Notes: a model not told the origin generated them from the sequence alone. DNA of 64,000 bases from Christiangramia portivictoriae DSM 23547 (GCF_000423045.1 NZ_KE383971.1:72092-136091), one strand, 5' to 3'. Positions 19,171 through 29,906 are shown, numbered from the stretch's first letter. Numbers and translations: made by a program.

Positions 19171-19695
19171 ATGTATCAAGATTATAAAAACGTAGAACAT
19201 GTAAAACCAGGAGGTCTTGAATTGAAGGATCGTTTGGTTGGAGTACAACGTGTTACTAAGGTTACAAAAGGTGGTAGAGCCTTTGGATTCTCTGCTATTG
19301 TAGTAGTAGGAGATGAGAATGGTGTAGTTGGTCAGGGACTTGGAAAATCCAAAGAAGTGGCAGATGCTATCTCTAAGGCTGTAGAAGACGCTAAGAAAAA
19401 TCTGGTACGCATCCCTTTACATAAAGGAACATTACCTCACGAACAAAAAGGTAAGTATGGTGGAGCAAGAGTTATGCTTCTTCCAGCTGCCGCTGGTACC
19501 GGGATTATTGCCGGTGGGGCGATTCGTGCGGTACTTGAGTCTGTAGGTGTGCATGATGTACTTTCTAAGAATCAGGGATCTTCGAACCCACACAACGTTG
19601 TAAAAGCTACTTTCGATGCTTTGCTTCAATTAAGAAGTGCTGAAACTGTTGCAAAACAGAGAGGTGTTTCTTTGGAAAAAGTATTTAAAGGATAA
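19171..19695 (+). CDS. rpsE: 30S ribosomal protein S5
   Basis: 174 residues. N-terminal double-stranded-RNA-binding fold with [20 protein letters not shown] and the loop [20 protein letters not shown]; the C-terminal domain holds [21 protein letters not shown]5 affects decoding accuracy and spectinomycin response; the conserved VTKGGR loop shows no deletion. Confidence 0.98.
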
Positions 19696-19709
19696 AATCA
19701 AGGAAAAAG

Positions 19710-19892
19710 ATGGGAAAGATAAAAGTCACTAAAAGGAAAAGTGCTATTAACCGCACGAAAAATCAGAAGCTTGTTCTTGAGTCATTAGGACTTAAGAAGA
19801 TCGGGCAGACGGTGGAACATGACGATACGCCAAATATCCTTGGTATGGTAAATAAAGTTAAACACTTAGTTTCTGTTGAAGAAACGAAATAA
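19710..19892 (+). CDS. rpmD: 50S ribosomal protein L30
   Basis: 60 residues, the standard size: [20 protein letters not shown], then the conserved [21 protein letters not shown] small protein at the edge of the large subunit. Starts 14 bases after rpsE; rplO follows after 9 bases. Confidence 0.97.
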   Translation: MGKIKVTKRKSAINRTKNQKLVLESLGLKKIGQTVEHDDTPNILGMVNKVKHLVSVEETK

Positions 19893-19901
19893 TAATCTCT
19901 C

Positions 19902-20354
19902 ATGGATTTAAGTAACTTAAAACCTGCAGAAGGTTCAGTTAGAAAGAATAGCAAGCGAATTGGTCGTGGTGAAGGATCTGGTAAAGGTGGAACTGCTACC
20001 AGAGGTCACAAAGGAGCCAAGTCTCGTTCTGGTTATTCGAAAAAGATCGGATTTGAAGGAGGGCAGATGCCACTTCAAAGACGTGTGCCTAAATTTGGGT
20101 TCACAAACAGAAATCGTAAGGTTTACCAGGGTATTAACCTGGATACTCTTCAAACTCTGGTTGATGAAGGAAGAATTAAGGATACAGTTGATATGGACGT
20201 GCTTGCGGAAAACGGCCTTGCCGGTAGAAACGAGCTTGTTAAGATATTAGGTAGAGGTGAATTAAAGGCAAAGTTGAAAATATCTGTTCATAAATTTACG
20301 GCCTCAGCGAAAGAAGCTATCGAAGCTGCCGGAGGTGAAGTTGTTACTTTATAA
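19902..20354 (+). CDS. rplO: 50S ribosomal protein L15
   Basis: 150 residues. The Gly/Arg-rich extension RIGRGEGSGKGGTATRGHKG and EGGQMPLQRRVPKFGFTN are typical, followed by the globular C-terminal domain ending AIEAAGGEVVTL. L15 threads into 23S rRNA. 11 bases before secY. Confidence 0.98.
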   Translation: MDLSNLKPAEGSVRKNSKRIGRGEGSGKGGTATRGHKGAKSRSGYSKKIGFEGGQMPLQRRVPKFGFTNRNRKVYQGINLDTLQTLVDEGRIKDTVDMDVLAENGLAGRNELVKILGRGELKAKLKISVHKFTASAKEAIEAAGGEVVTL

Positions 20355-20365
20355 TAGATATTCAA

Positions 20366-21703
20366 ATGAAATTCATCAATACGATTCAAAATATTTGGAA
20401 AATCGAGGAGCTAAAAAATAGAATTTTAGTTACCCTCGGTTTGCTTTTGGTATATCGTTTCGGGGCGCAGGTAGTGCTTCCCGGAATCGATGCCGCTCAG
20501 CTTTCGAGCCTGGCTAACCAGACAGATAGTGGTTTATTAGGTTTACTGAACGCATTTACAGGTGGTGCATTTTCGAATGCTTCTGTTTTCGCCTTAGGGA
20601 TCATGCCGTATATCTCCGCTTCTATTGTGGTGCAGTTAATGGGAATAGCCATTCCTTATCTGCAAAAGCTTCAGAAAGAAGGTGAGAGTGGACGTAAAAA
20701 GATCAATCAAATCACTAGATGGTTAACCATCGCTATCACATTGGTTCAAGGGCCAGGTTACATTTACAACCTGTTTGCTACCCTTCCTGGGGAGGCATTT
20801 TTACTGGGAGATAACTTGACATTTGTTATTTCTTCTGTAATTATTCTTACTACAGGAACCATTTTTGCTATGTGGCTAGGTGAGAAGATCACAGATAAAG
20901 GTATCGGTAATGGTATTTCATTGTTGATAATGGTGGGTATCATCGCTACGTTACCACAGGCTTTCATTCAGGAATTCGCTTCCAGGGTATTTGAGTCCAA
21001 TGGTGGAATGGTAATGATATTGATCGAACTAGTTATCTGGTTTGCGATTATTATGGCTTCTGTTATGCTAGTTATGGCAGTTCGCCAGATACCGGTGCAG
21101 TATGCAAGGAGATCTGCGTCTGGTGGTTACGAGAAAAATGTTTTTGGATCCAGACAGTATATTCCTTTAAAATTGAATGCCTCTGGTGTGATGCCAATTA
21201 TTTTCGCTCAGGCAATCATGTTTATTCCTGTAGCACTTGCGGGTCTTTCAGATTCCGACACTGCTCAGGGTGTAACAGCAGCTTTTCAGAACATATTTGG
21301 TTTCTGGTATAATCTTGTGTTCGCTTTATTGATTATCGTGTTCACATACTTCTATACAGCGATTACAGTGCCAACTAATAAAATGGCAGATGATCTTAAG
21401 CGAAGTGGTGGATTTATTCCCGGGATTCGTCCAGGAACAGAAACTGCCGAGTACTTAGATAGGATCATGTCTCAAATTACGCTTCCTGGATCTATTTTCC
21501 TGGCTCTTATTGCGGTGTTCCCTGCAATAGTTTTCTCTTTGCTGGGTGTACAGCAAAGTTGGGCGTTGTTCTTCGGAGGGACTTCCCTTCTGATTATGGT
21601 TGGAGTTGCAATAGATACTATGCAGCAGGTAAATTCTTATCTACTGAATAGACACTATGACGGATTAATGAAAACAGGTAAAAACAGAAAAGCAGTAGCT
21701 TAA
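20366..21703 (+). CDS. secY: Preprotein translocase subunit SecY
   Basis: 445 residues with ten hydrophobic segments; the first starts near residue 22 ([20 protein letters not shown]). Conserved: the plug region [31 protein letters not shown], the cytoplasmic loop [11 protein letters not shown] and [14 protein letters not shown]. SecY is the inner-membrane channel for signal-peptide proteins, working with SecE, SecG and SecA, none of which lies in this window. Its place after rplO is the standard spc order. Confidence 0.98.
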   Translation: MKFINTIQNIWKIEELKNRILVTLGLLLVYRFGAQVVLPGIDAAQLSSLANQTDSGLLGLLNAFTGGAFSNASVFALGIMPYISASIVVQLMGIAIPYLQKLQKEGESGRKKINQITRWLTIAITLVQGPGYIYNLFATLPGEAFLLGDNLTFVISSVIILTTGTIFAMWLGEKITDKGIGNGISLLIMVGIIATLPQAFIQEFASRVFESNGGMVMILIELVIWFAIIMASVMLVMAVRQIPVQYARRSASGGYEKNVFGSRQYIPLKLNASGVMPIIFAQAIMFIPVALAGLSDSDTAQGVTAAFQNIFGFWYNLVFALLIIVFTYFYTAITVPTNKMADDLKRSGGFIPGIRPGTETAEYLDRIMSQITLPGSIFLALIAVFPAIVFSLLGVQQSWALFFGGTSLLIMVGVAIDTMQQVNSYLLNRHYDGLMKTGKNRKAVA

Positions 21704-21705
21704 TT

Positions 21706-21921
21706 ATGGCAAAGCAGGCAGCGATTGAACAAGACGGAACCATCATTGAAGCATTGTCCAATGCAATGTTTCGAGTGGAATTAGAAAATGGTCACGTAGT
21801 GACTGCACATATCTCCGGTAAGATGCGTATGCATTACATTAAATTACTTCCTGGAGATAAGGTGAAACTGGAAATGAGTCCTTACGATTTAACTAAGGCT
21901 CGAATAACTTACAGATACTAA
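21706..21921 (+). CDS. infA: Translation initiation factor IF-1
   Basis: 71 residues, a single S1/OB fold: [40 protein letters not shown] and [22 protein letters not shown]-1 occupies the A site during initiation. It begins 2 bases after secY and ends the first transcriptional section; a promoter follows before rpmJ. Confidence 0.98.
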   Translation: MAKQAAIEQDGTIIEALSNAMFRVELENGHVVTAHISGKMRMHYIKLLPGDKVKLEMSPYDLTKARITYRY

Positions 21922-21953
21922 AAAGTAATTTTCAGCCTTTTATAAATTTTTTA

Positions 21954-21961
21954 TACTTTTG
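21954..21961 (+). promoter_or_regulatory. Internal promoter (-7 box) before rpmJ and the alpha operon
   Basis: TACTTTTG is a full TAnnTTTG match in the 115-base gap between infA and rpmJ, the widest gap between secY and rpsM. The -33 region (about 21929-21935, TTTTCAG) is weak. It would give rpmJ-rpsM-rpsK-rpsD-rpoA-rplQ their own promoter with a leader of about 70 bases. Confidence 0.6.
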
Positions 21962-22036
21962 CACTCTGAAAAATTTATGACGGCTAAAATTTCACTAAAA
22001 GGATAATTCCTTGTAAGTGAATTAAAAAGAGATAAG

Positions 22037-22153
22037 ATGAAAGTTAGAGCATCAATAAAAAAGAGAAGTGCCGACTGCAAGATTGTTCGCAGAAAAGGGC
22101 GCCTTTATGTTATTAACAAAAAGAATCCTAGATTTAAACAAAGACAAGGCTAA
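22037..22153 (+). CDS. rpmJ: 50S ribosomal protein L36, zinc-free form
   Basis: 38 residues ([17 protein letters not shown]...KQRQG). The fold-defining N-terminus MKVRAS and C-terminus KHKQRQG-like end are kept, but of the four usual zinc ligands (Cys11, Cys14, Cys27, His33) only Cys14 remains; the others are replaced by Ser, Asn and Phe. L36 is the smallest large-subunit protein. It sits between infA and rpsM as in most bacteria. Confidence 0.96.
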   Translation: MKVRASIKKRSADCKIVRRKGRLYVINKKNPRFKQRQG

Positions 22154-22155
22154 TT

Positions 22156-22530
22156 ATGGCAAGAATTGCAGGGGTAGATATACCTAAACAAAAGCGAGGA
22201 GTTATAGCGTTGACCTATATCTTCGGAATTGGCAGAAGCAGGGCTCAGGAGATACTTGCACAAGCTAACGTAGACGAGAGTAAGAAAGTTTCTGAATGGG
22301 ACGATGATGAAATCGGTAAAATTCGTGAAGCCGTTGGTCAGTTTACAATCGAAGGTGAGTTGCGTACTGAGGTTCAAATGAGCATCAAGCGTCTTATGGA
22401 CATTGGTTGTTACAGAGGAATTCGTCACAGAGCTGGTTTACCTTTAAGAGGACAGCGTACTAAGAATAACTCGAGAACCAGAAAAGGTAGAAGAAAAACA
22501 GTTGCTAACAAGAAAAAAGCAACTAAATAG
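22156..22530 (+). CDS. rpsM: 30S ribosomal protein S13
   Basis: 124 residues: [20 protein letters not shown], the helix-two-turn-helix [11 protein letters not shown] and the basic C-terminal [20 protein letters not shown]. The tail contacts P-site tRNA. 2 bases after rpmJ. Confidence 0.98.
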   Translation: MARIAGVDIPKQKRGVIALTYIFGIGRSRAQEILAQANVDESKKVSEWDDDEIGKIREAVGQFTIEGELRTEVQMSIKRLMDIGCYRGIRHRAGLPLRGQRTKNNSRTRKGRRKTVANKKKATK

Positions 22531-22538
22531 TAATTAGT

Positions 22539-22943
22539 ATGGCAAAGAAGACAAATCAAAAGGCCGGTAAGACTCAGAAGAAACGTAAAGTAATCGTTGA
22601 ATCCAACGGTGAAGCACACGTGACCGCTTCTTTCAACAACATCATAATTTCCCTTACCAACAAAAAGGGTGATGTTGTAGCGTGGTCATCTGCTGGTAAG
22701 ATGGGCTTTAGAGGATCTAAGAAAAATACTCCTTATGCTGCGCAGTTAGCTGCTGAAGACGCTTCGAAAGTAGCGCATGAAGCTGGTATGCGTAAAGTTA
22801 AGGTTTATGTGAAAGGTCCTGGAAATGGTAGAGAGTCTGCGATTAGAGCAGTACACAACAGTGGTATCGAGGTTACTGAAATCATCGACATCACTCCACT
22901 TCCACATAATGGATGTCGTCCTCCTAAGAGACGTAGAGTTTAA
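22539..22943 (+). CDS. rpsK: 30S ribosomal protein S11
   Basis: 134 residues. After a Lys-rich start ([20 protein letters not shown]) come [36 protein letters not shown] and the C-terminal [18 protein letters not shown], where the NGCRPPK segment binds rRNA and carries the isoaspartyl-prone Asn. S11 forms the 30S platform. Confidence 0.98.
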   Translation: MAKKTNQKAGKTQKKRKVIVESNGEAHVTASFNNIIISLTNKKGDVVAWSSAGKMGFRGSKKNTPYAAQLAAEDASKVAHEAGMRKVKVYVKGPGNGRESAIRAVHNSGIEVTEIIDITPLPHNGCRPPKRRRV

Positions 22944-22963
22944 TAAAATTTAATCATAGAGAA

Positions 22964-23005
22964 GGATTAAGATTATCGAAGGACTTATGCCTTAATTCAT
23001 AATCC
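22964..23005 (+). other. Possible mRNA hairpin between rpsK and rpsD
   Basis: In the 83-base gap, GGATTA (22964-22969) pairs with TAATCC (23000-23005), and inside AAGG (22979-22982) pairs with CCTT (22990-22993) around a 7-base loop. It is followed by CCTTTTC, too weak a T run for a good terminator. In E. coli S4 regulates the alpha operon, so a site just before rpsD is of interest, but binding is inference. Confidence 0.3.
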
Positions 23006-23026
23006 CTTTTCAAAACCACATTAGTA

Positions 23027-23632
23027 ATGGCAAGATATACAGGTCCAAAAACTAAAATAGCCCGTAAGTTCGGTGAAGCTATTTTTGGTGACGACAAATC
23101 TTTCGAAAAAAGAAATTATCCTCCAGGACAACACGGTAACAACCGTCGTCGAGGAAAGAAATCGGAATACGCTATCCAGTTGATGGAAAAGCAAAAAGCT
23201 AAGTATACATATGGTATTCTGGAGCGTCAATTCCGTAATATGTTTGAAAAAGCAACCAGAGCACAGGGTATTACCGGTGAGGTTCTTCTTCAACTTTGTG
23301 AGTCTCGTTTAGATAACGTAGTGTACCGTATGGGTGTAGCACCTTCAAGAAGAGCTGCTCGTCAGTTAGTTGGACACCGTCACATCACAGTAAACGGAGA
23401 ACTTGTAAATATTCCATCTTACCACCTTAAAGCCGGAGATGTTGTTGGTGTAAGAGAAAAATCTAAATCACTTGGTGTAATTCAGGAGTCATTATCTAAC
23501 AGTAGTAATGTTTACGAATGGCTTTCATGGAATTCTGAAAAGAAAGAAGGTACTTTCGTATCTGTCCCTGGAAGAGTTCAAATTCCTGAAAACATCAACG
23601 AGCAATTTATAGTCGAATTATATTCGAAATAA
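23027..23632 (+). CDS. rpsD: 30S ribosomal protein S4
   Basis: 201 residues: [20 protein letters not shown] with the conserved [18 protein letters not shown], and the S4 RNA-binding domain [20 protein letters not shown] with the [16 protein letters not shown] loop. No Cys-type zinc motif at the N-terminus. S4 starts 30S body assembly. rpoA follows after 25 bases. Confidence 0.98.
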   Translation: MARYTGPKTKIARKFGEAIFGDDKSFEKRNYPPGQHGNNRRRGKKSEYAIQLMEKQKAKYTYGILERQFRNMFEKATRAQGITGEVLLQLCESRLDNVVYRMGVAPSRRAARQLVGHRHITVNGELVNIPSYHLKAGDVVGVREKSKSLGVIQESLSNSSNVYEWLSWNSEKKEGTFVSVPGRVQIPENINEQFIVELYSK

Positions 23633-23657
23633 TAATTCATCATACAGAAGTCGAAAT

Positions 23658-24650
23658 ATGGCAATACTAAATTTTCAGAAGCCCGATAAAGTTATAATGA
23701 TTGATTCAACAGATTTCGAAGGGAAATTTGAATTTCGCCCTTTGGAACCTGGATATGGATTGACTGTTGGTAACGCTTTAAGACGAGTGCTTTTATCTTC
23801 TTTGGAAGGTTTCGCGATCACTTCAGTAAGAATTGAAGGTGTTGATCATGAATTCTCTACCATCGCAGGTGTAGTGGAAGATGTAACTGAGATCATTTTG
23901 AATTTAAAACAAGTTAGATTCAAAAGACAGATCGATGAGATCGATAATGAATCAGTAACAATTTCAGTTTCCGGAGAAGAGCAATTAACTGCCGGTCACT
24001 TCCAGAAATTTATCTCAGGTTTTCAAATTTTAAATCCAGATCAGGTAATCTGTCATATGGATAAAAAAGTGAACCTGAACATGGAAGTTACTATTGAAAA
24101 GGGTAGAGGTTACGTTCCGGCAGAAGAAAACAAAAAGGCCAATGCACCGCTAGGTACAATTTTCGTTGATTCTATTTACACTCCTATAAAGAATGTTAAG
24201 TATAGTATCGAAAATTACCGTGTGGAGCAGAAGACTGACTATGAGAAGCTGGTATTCGAAATCATTAGTGATGGTTCCATTCATCCTAAAGACGCTTTAA
24301 CTGAAGCTGCAAAAACACTTATTCACCACTTTATGTTATTCTCTGATGAGAGAATCACTCTGGAAGCTGATGAAATTGCACAGACTGAAACTTATGATGA
24401 GGAAAGTCTTCACATGAGACAACTGCTTAAAACAAAACTGGTCGATCTTGACCTGTCTGTTAGAGCACTGAATTGTCTGAAAGCTGCGGAAGTCGATACT
24501 TTGGGAGATCTTGTTTCTTACAATAAGAATGACCTTATGAAGTTTAGAAATTTCGGAAAGAAATCCTTAACTGAATTAGAAGAGCTTGTAAGTAATAAAG
24601 GTTTGAACTTTGGAATGGATCTTTCGAAATACAAACTAGATAAAGACTAA
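23658..24650 (+). CDS. rpoA: DNA-directed RNA polymerase subunit alpha
   Basis: 330 residues. The N-terminal dimerisation domain holds [20 protein letters not shown] (assembly helix); after a linker near 235-250 comes the C-terminal domain with [20 protein letters not shown] and [11 protein letters not shown], the helix-hairpin-helix surface that binds UP-element DNA and activators. Housekeeping copy in its normal place between rpsD and rplQ. Confidence 0.98.
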   Translation: MAILNFQKPDKVIMIDSTDFEGKFEFRPLEPGYGLTVGNALRRVLLSSLEGFAITSVRIEGVDHEFSTIAGVVEDVTEIILNLKQVRFKRQIDEIDNESVTISVSGEEQLTAGHFQKFISGFQILNPDQVICHMDKKVNLNMEVTIEKGRGYVPAEENKKANAPLGTIFVDSIYTPIKNVKYSIENYRVEQKTDYEKLVFEIISDGSIHPKDALTEAAKTLIHHFMLFSDERITLEADEIAQTETYDEESLHMRQLLKTKLVDLDLSVRALNCLKAAEVDTLGDLVSYNKNDLMKFRNFGKKSLTELEELVSNKGLNFGMDLSKYKLDKD

Positions 24651-24653
24651 TAT

Positions 24654-24675
24654 AAAGGCGAGATCTCTCGCCTTT
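24654..24675 (+). other. Strong hairpin between rpoA and rplQ
   Basis: AAAGGCGAG (24654-24662) and CTCGCCTTT (24667-24675) form a perfect 9-bp stem with the loop ATCT. Only CATTTATAATT follows, so it is a poor terminator. It may stabilise the upstream mRNA 3' end or mark a processing point in the 98-base gap. Confidence 0.5.
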
Positions 24676-24728
24676 CATTTATAATTAAAATCTGTCATAT
24701 TTTGCTCCCCATAAAGGGTTGTAGCAAG

Positions 24729-24752
24729 ATGGCAAAAGATAAAAAGTCATGA
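24729..24752 (+). CDS. Possible 7-codon leader ORF overlapping the rplQ start
   Basis: ATG GCA AAA GAT AAA AAG TCA TGA encodes MAKDKKS and its stop overlaps the rplQ start (ATGA, 24749-24752). Such overlap can couple translation. It may also be chance in an AT-rich leader; only its position and exact ATGA overlap support it. Confidence 0.25.
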   Translation: MAKDKKS

Positions 24753-25285
24753 GACACGGAAAAAAAACAAATCATTTAGGTAGAAAAACTGCTCATCGTA
24801 AAGCGATGCTTGCGAATATGGCATGTTCCCTAATTGAACACAAGCGCATCAACACTACAGTAGCTAAAGCGAAAGCTTTGAAAGTATTTGTTGAGCCTCT
24901 AGTAACTAAATCTAAGGCTGATACTACTCATAACAGACGTATTGTTTTTAGTAAGTTAAGAAGCAAGGAAGCGGTTAGCGAACTTTTTCGCGAGGTAGCT
25001 CCTAAAGTTGGTGATCGTCCAGGTGGTTACACAAGAGTGATTAAACTTGGGAGTCGTCTTGGCGATGCTGCTGAAATGGCACTTGTGGAATTAGTTGATT
25101 TCAACGAGACTTACAATGTAGGTGGTGATAAGCCTAAGAAGAAGAAGTCTACTCGTAGAGCAGGTAAGAAGAAAGCTGATGAAACTACAGCTCAACCTGA
25201 AGCAACGAAAACTGAATCTAAAAAAGAAGAGTCTAAAGCTGAAGAGCCAAAGACTGATACTAAAGAAGACAAAAAAGAGGAATAG
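24749..25285 (+). CDS. rplQ: 50S ribosomal protein L17 with an acidic/basic C-terminal extension
   Basis: 178 residues. The first 120 or so are standard L17 ([60 protein letters not shown]). The remaining 50 form a low-complexity tail: a Lys-rich patch [15 protein letters not shown], then mixed Glu/Lys/Thr to the end ([11 protein letters not shown]). E. coli L17 has 127 residues and no such tail. L17 sits near the tunnel exit, so the tail would be outside on the surface. Last gene of the translation cluster, followed by a terminator. Confidence 0.96.
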   Translation: MRHGKKTNHLGRKTAHRKAMLANMACSLIEHKRINTTVAKAKALKVFVEPLVTKSKADTTHNRRIVFSKLRSKEAVSELFREVAPKVGDRPGGYTRVIKLGSRLGDAAEMALVELVDFNETYNVGGDKPKKKKSTRRAGKKKADETTAQPEATKTESKKEESKAEEPKTDTKEDKKEE

Positions 25286-25313
25286 AAATGAATCTTTTCA
25301 ACTTCTAATTTTT

Positions 25314-25348
25314 AAAAAGGATAAGCTTTCAGAGTTTATCCTTTTTTT
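25314..25348 (+). terminator. Terminator of the translation cluster after rplQ
   Basis: AAAGGATAA (25316-25324) pairs with TTATCCTTT (25336-25344), followed by a run of T to 25348. It ends the 17-kb run of plus-strand translation genes. Confidence 0.9.
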
Positions 25349-25395
25349 ATATCCATACGATAATTGTTTAATTTTATTGCCACAATAACACAACT

Positions 25396-26511
25396 ATGAA
25401 ATATCAGGCGAAAAGAAAAGCGATCATTTTACTCGAAGATGGAACGATCTTCTACGGAAAGGCAGTAGGTAATGCAGAGGGTGAAGCCTCTGGCGAAGTT
25501 TGTTTCAATACAGGAATGACTGGTTACCAGGAAATCTTTACAGATCCATCTTATTACGGACAGCTCATGGTTACCACCAATGCACACATTGGAAATTATG
25601 GAACCAGTCAGGATGAGAATGAATCTAATGGAGCAAAGATCGCCGGTTTGATTTGTAAGAACTTCAGCTATGTACAAACCAGACCTTCAGCAGATCAAAC
25701 TTTACAGGAATTTTTAGACTCTAATAGCATTTTCGCGATTTCAGATGTAGATACTCGGGCTCTTGTAACTTATATTCGAGAGAATGGAGCCATGAACGCG
25801 ATTATATCTACAGACGTGGATAACGTGGAATCTCTTCAGAAAAAATTAAAAGAGGTGCCGAATATGAATGGCCTGGAACTAGCATCAAAAGTTTCAACCA
25901 AAAAGGCTTATTATTACGGTGACGAAAGTTCAGATTTGAAAATTGCTGCTCTGGATGTTGGAATTAAAACGAACATTCTACGTCATCTTGCTCAGAGAGG
26001 GGCTTATATTAAGATATTTCCTTACGATGCCAGTTACGAGGATATGAAATCCTGGAATCCAGATGGTTACTTTCTTTCGAACGGTCCTGGTGATCCTCAG
26101 CCACTGGAGAATGCCATTAGTGTAACAAAACAGATCATTGAGAATGATCATCCTTTATTCGGAATTTGTTTGGGTCACCAGATCATTGCACTAGCCAATG
26201 GAATTGATACCTACAAAATGCATCATGGTCACCGCGGAATTAATCATCCGGTTAAGAATATGATCACTGGTAAAGGAGAGATCACTTCACAGAATCATGG
26301 TTTTTCAGTAGATAAAGCTCAAACTGAAGCTCATGAGGATGTCGAGGTAACTCATGTTTGCCTGAACGATCAAACTCTTGGTGGATTGGCTATGAAATCT
26401 AAGAATGTGTTCTCTGTGCAGTACCATCCGGAAGCTGGACCAGGTCCACATGACGCCAGTTATCTTTTTGATGAGTTTATTGATAGAATCAAACAAAAGC
26501 AATCAGCATAA
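25396..26511 (+). CDS. carA: Carbamoyl-phosphate synthase small (glutaminase) subunit
   Basis: 371 residues. N-terminal CarA domain (LLEDGTIFYGKAVGNAEGEA, FNTGMTGYQEIFTDPSYYGQ) and C-terminal class I glutamine amidotransferase: LSNGPGDP at 228-234, the nucleophile Cys258 in FGICLGHQI and His/Glu in QYHPEAGPGPHD near 345-355. It releases ammonia from glutamine for carbamoyl phosphate, feeding arginine and pyrimidines. The large subunit carB is not adjacent: a strong terminator follows 2 bases after the stop, so CarB is made from another locus. Confidence 0.97.
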   Translation: MKYQAKRKAIILLEDGTIFYGKAVGNAEGEASGEVCFNTGMTGYQEIFTDPSYYGQLMVTTNAHIGNYGTSQDENESNGAKIAGLICKNFSYVQTRPSADQTLQEFLDSNSIFAISDVDTRALVTYIRENGAMNAIISTDVDNVESLQKKLKEVPNMNGLELASKVSTKKAYYYGDESSDLKIAALDVGIKTNILRHLAQRGAYIKIFPYDASYEDMKSWNPDGYFLSNGPGDPQPLENAISVTKQIIENDHPLFGICLGHQIIALANGIDTYKMHHGHRGINHPVKNMITGKGEITSQNHGFSVDKAQTEAHEDVEVTHVCLNDQTLGGLAMKSKNVFSVQYHPEAGPGPHDASYLFDEFIDRIKQKQSA

Positions 26512-26512
26512 T

Positions 26513-26544
26513 AAAAAAGCCGGAGTTTAAACTCCGGCTTTTTT
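26513..26544 (+). terminator. Terminator after carA
   Basis: A perfect 32-base palindrome: A-run, GCCGGAGTTT (26519-26528), AAACTCCGGC (26529-26538), then six T. The symmetry means it could stop transcription from either side. Confidence 0.92.
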
Positions 26545-26615
26545 ATTACTCTTAGGTCTAAATAAAATTTGTTTAAATAGAATTTAATTCTAGTTTTGGG
26601 AACCAAATCCAAAGA

Positions 26616-27833
26616 ATGAAATATTTACTTACGCTATCTGCAATTCTAGTTTCTGCAACTCTATTTTCTCAGATTCAATTTGAAAAAGGCTATTACCTAA
26701 CCAACACTGGTGAAAAAATTAACTGTTTTATTAAAAATTCTGATTGGAATTATACCCCTGAAAGTTTTGAGTATAGATTAGCACAGGATGCAGATTCGAA
26801 AACTGCAAATCTGAACGAAGTCCAGGAATTTAGAGTAAATGATTTTTTCTTTATCAGAAAACCTGTAGAAATCGAGATTTCTTCAGATAAAACCAGTGAA
26901 CTTAGCACTGAAAGAAAACCACAATTTTCAAAGAATGAAGTTTTTCTAAGATTACTCGTAGATGGTGAGGTCAAATTATATGAGCATAATTCCAGGACCA
27001 AAGCTAATTACTTTTATAGTGTGTACGAAGGAGGGGTAGAACCTTTGATTTTTAAAAAATATCAGGTCAACGGCAAAATCAAAGAGAATGGAAGGTTCAG
27101 GCAACAATTGGCTTCAGATCTTCAATGCACTAATCGAAATTTTCAGGTGAGTTCCATCTCTTATAATCGTAGAGATTTGATATCCCATATCCAGAAAGTA
27201 AATGAATGCCTGGGATCAAATTCAGAGATCTATTTAAATAGAGATAAAAAATCAAAACTAGTGGTATACCCCGTTATAGGTGTGGGATATGCAAACTTAG
27301 AAGTAGATAAAGGCCTTGGTGCGAAAGGCACTAGTTTGAGTAGTCTGGAGTATAGTGCTGGTTTAGAATTGGAGTATATTTTCAATTTTAATAAGTATAA
27401 ATGGTCGGCATCTATCGAATCAATTTATCGAAAATTTCAGGCTGAGCAATCGATTGAGAATGCCGGCTACCAATCTGATTTGAATGTAGATTACCAATCA
27501 ATCTCTACATTTTTAGCAGTCAGACATTATTTCTATCTAAGTGAGAATTCAAAAATCTTCGCTCATACTGGGCCTGTCGTCGATATTCCTCTCAATTCTG
27601 AAATTTTATATGCCAATACTGGTAGAGCTATAGATCCCGTATTAAATGACCTGGATGTCAATTTTGGTTTTGGTGTTGGAGTAGGTTACGCATTCGCTGA
27701 TAAAGTAAGATTGAGTGTCGATTACAATTCAAAAAATATCACTGGAGAAAAGTTTGTAGAAGCCAACTACGATCTGGATTGGAGAAGTTCGTATTCAAGT
27801 TTTAGTTTGAAAATTGAATACGCAATTTTTTAG
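26616..27833 (+). CDS. Secreted protein with a C-terminal outer-membrane barrel-like region, function unknown
   Basis: 405 residues. A signal peptide (MKYLLTLSAILVSATLFS, cut near 19) is followed by a globular region with KGYYLTNTGEKINCFIKNSD, a pattern common in uncharacterised Bacteroidota proteins. From about residue 215 (KLVVYPVIGVGYANLEV) alternating hydrophobic strands appear (KYKWSASIESIYRKF, VGYAFADKVRLSVDYNSKN) and the protein ends SFSLKIEYAIF, with the aromatic C-terminus of outer-membrane barrels. No transport motif. Placed between two terminators, with the next OMP-like gene 36 bases on, so they may be co-transcribed. Confidence 0.8.
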   Translation: MKYLLTLSAILVSATLFSQIQFEKGYYLTNTGEKINCFIKNSDWNYTPESFEYRLAQDADSKTANLNEVQEFRVNDFFFIRKPVEIEISSDKTSELSTERKPQFSKNEVFLRLLVDGEVKLYEHNSRTKANYFYSVYEGGVEPLIFKKYQVNGKIKENGRFRQQLASDLQCTNRNFQVSSISYNRRDLISHIQKVNECLGSNSEIYLNRDKKSKLVVYPVIGVGYANLEVDKGLGAKGTSLSSLEYSAGLELEYIFNFNKYKWSASIESIYRKFQAEQSIENAGYQSDLNVDYQSISTFLAVRHYFYLSENSKIFAHTGPVVDIPLNSEILYANTGRAIDPVLNDLDVNFGFGVGVGYAFADKVRLSVDYNSKNITGEKFVEANYDLDWRSSYSSFSLKIEYAIF

Positions 27834-27869
27834 TTTTACAAATACTCTAGATCATCAGACGTGTTTCCC

Positions 27870-28412
27870 ATGTTCAAAAAAATAGTTCTAATAAGTTTTG
27901 GAGTCTTTATATGTAATTATAGCTACTCTCAATCAACCGAAAATCAGTTTTCTTTGAATATTTTAATGCCTTCAGCAGAATATGAGCTGGCACTAGGTCA
28001 AAATACCAGTCTTGACACCAGTCTTGGACTGGGCTTTGCATATCATTATTCAGATTTCAGTGATGAAAGTGAGTACGGAGTCTATCCGAATCTGAAGGCT
28101 CAATACCGCTGGTATTATAACTTTGCCAAGAGACTTGATAAGGGTAAAAAGGTGTCTGAGAATAGTGGGAATTATGTAGCGGGTGTGGTACTGCTGTCCA
28201 GTGGAGAGCCTCTTTTTGGAGACATGGAATTGCGGAATGATTTGTCTGGGTTCGTTGGGCCTGCCTGGGGATTGCAACGTGTTTATAATAGTAATTTTAA
28301 ATTAAATCTTAACCTGGGAATAGGATATGGTTTCAATGATCATGGGGATGGCTATGTTTCTCCGCTACTGGACCTTCAGCTAGGATTCAAACTAGGAAAA
28401 TATTTGAATTAA
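27870..28412 (+). CDS. Small outer-membrane barrel-like protein, function unknown
   Basis: 180 residues from the ATG at 27870; a GTG three codons earlier (27861) is possible but adds nothing. Signal peptide MFKKIVLISFGVFICNYSYS, then beta-rich repeats (TSLDTSLGLGFAYHY, LKAQYRWYYNFAKR, FKLNLNLGIGYGFND) and the final LDLQLGFKLGKYLN. Glycines and alternating residues resemble small eight-stranded barrels. A loop includes PLFGDMELRNDLSGFVGPAW. Follows the 405-residue OMP-like gene. Confidence 0.75.
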   Translation: MFKKIVLISFGVFICNYSYSQSTENQFSLNILMPSAEYELALGQNTSLDTSLGLGFAYHYSDFSDESEYGVYPNLKAQYRWYYNFAKRLDKGKKVSENSGNYVAGVVLLSSGEPLFGDMELRNDLSGFVGPAWGLQRVYNSNFKLNLNLGIGYGFNDHGDGYVSPLLDLQLGFKLGKYLN

Positions 28413-29886
<1,474 letters not shown>

Positions 29887-29906
29887 TCAAAAACTAGAAT
29901 TTTTAG

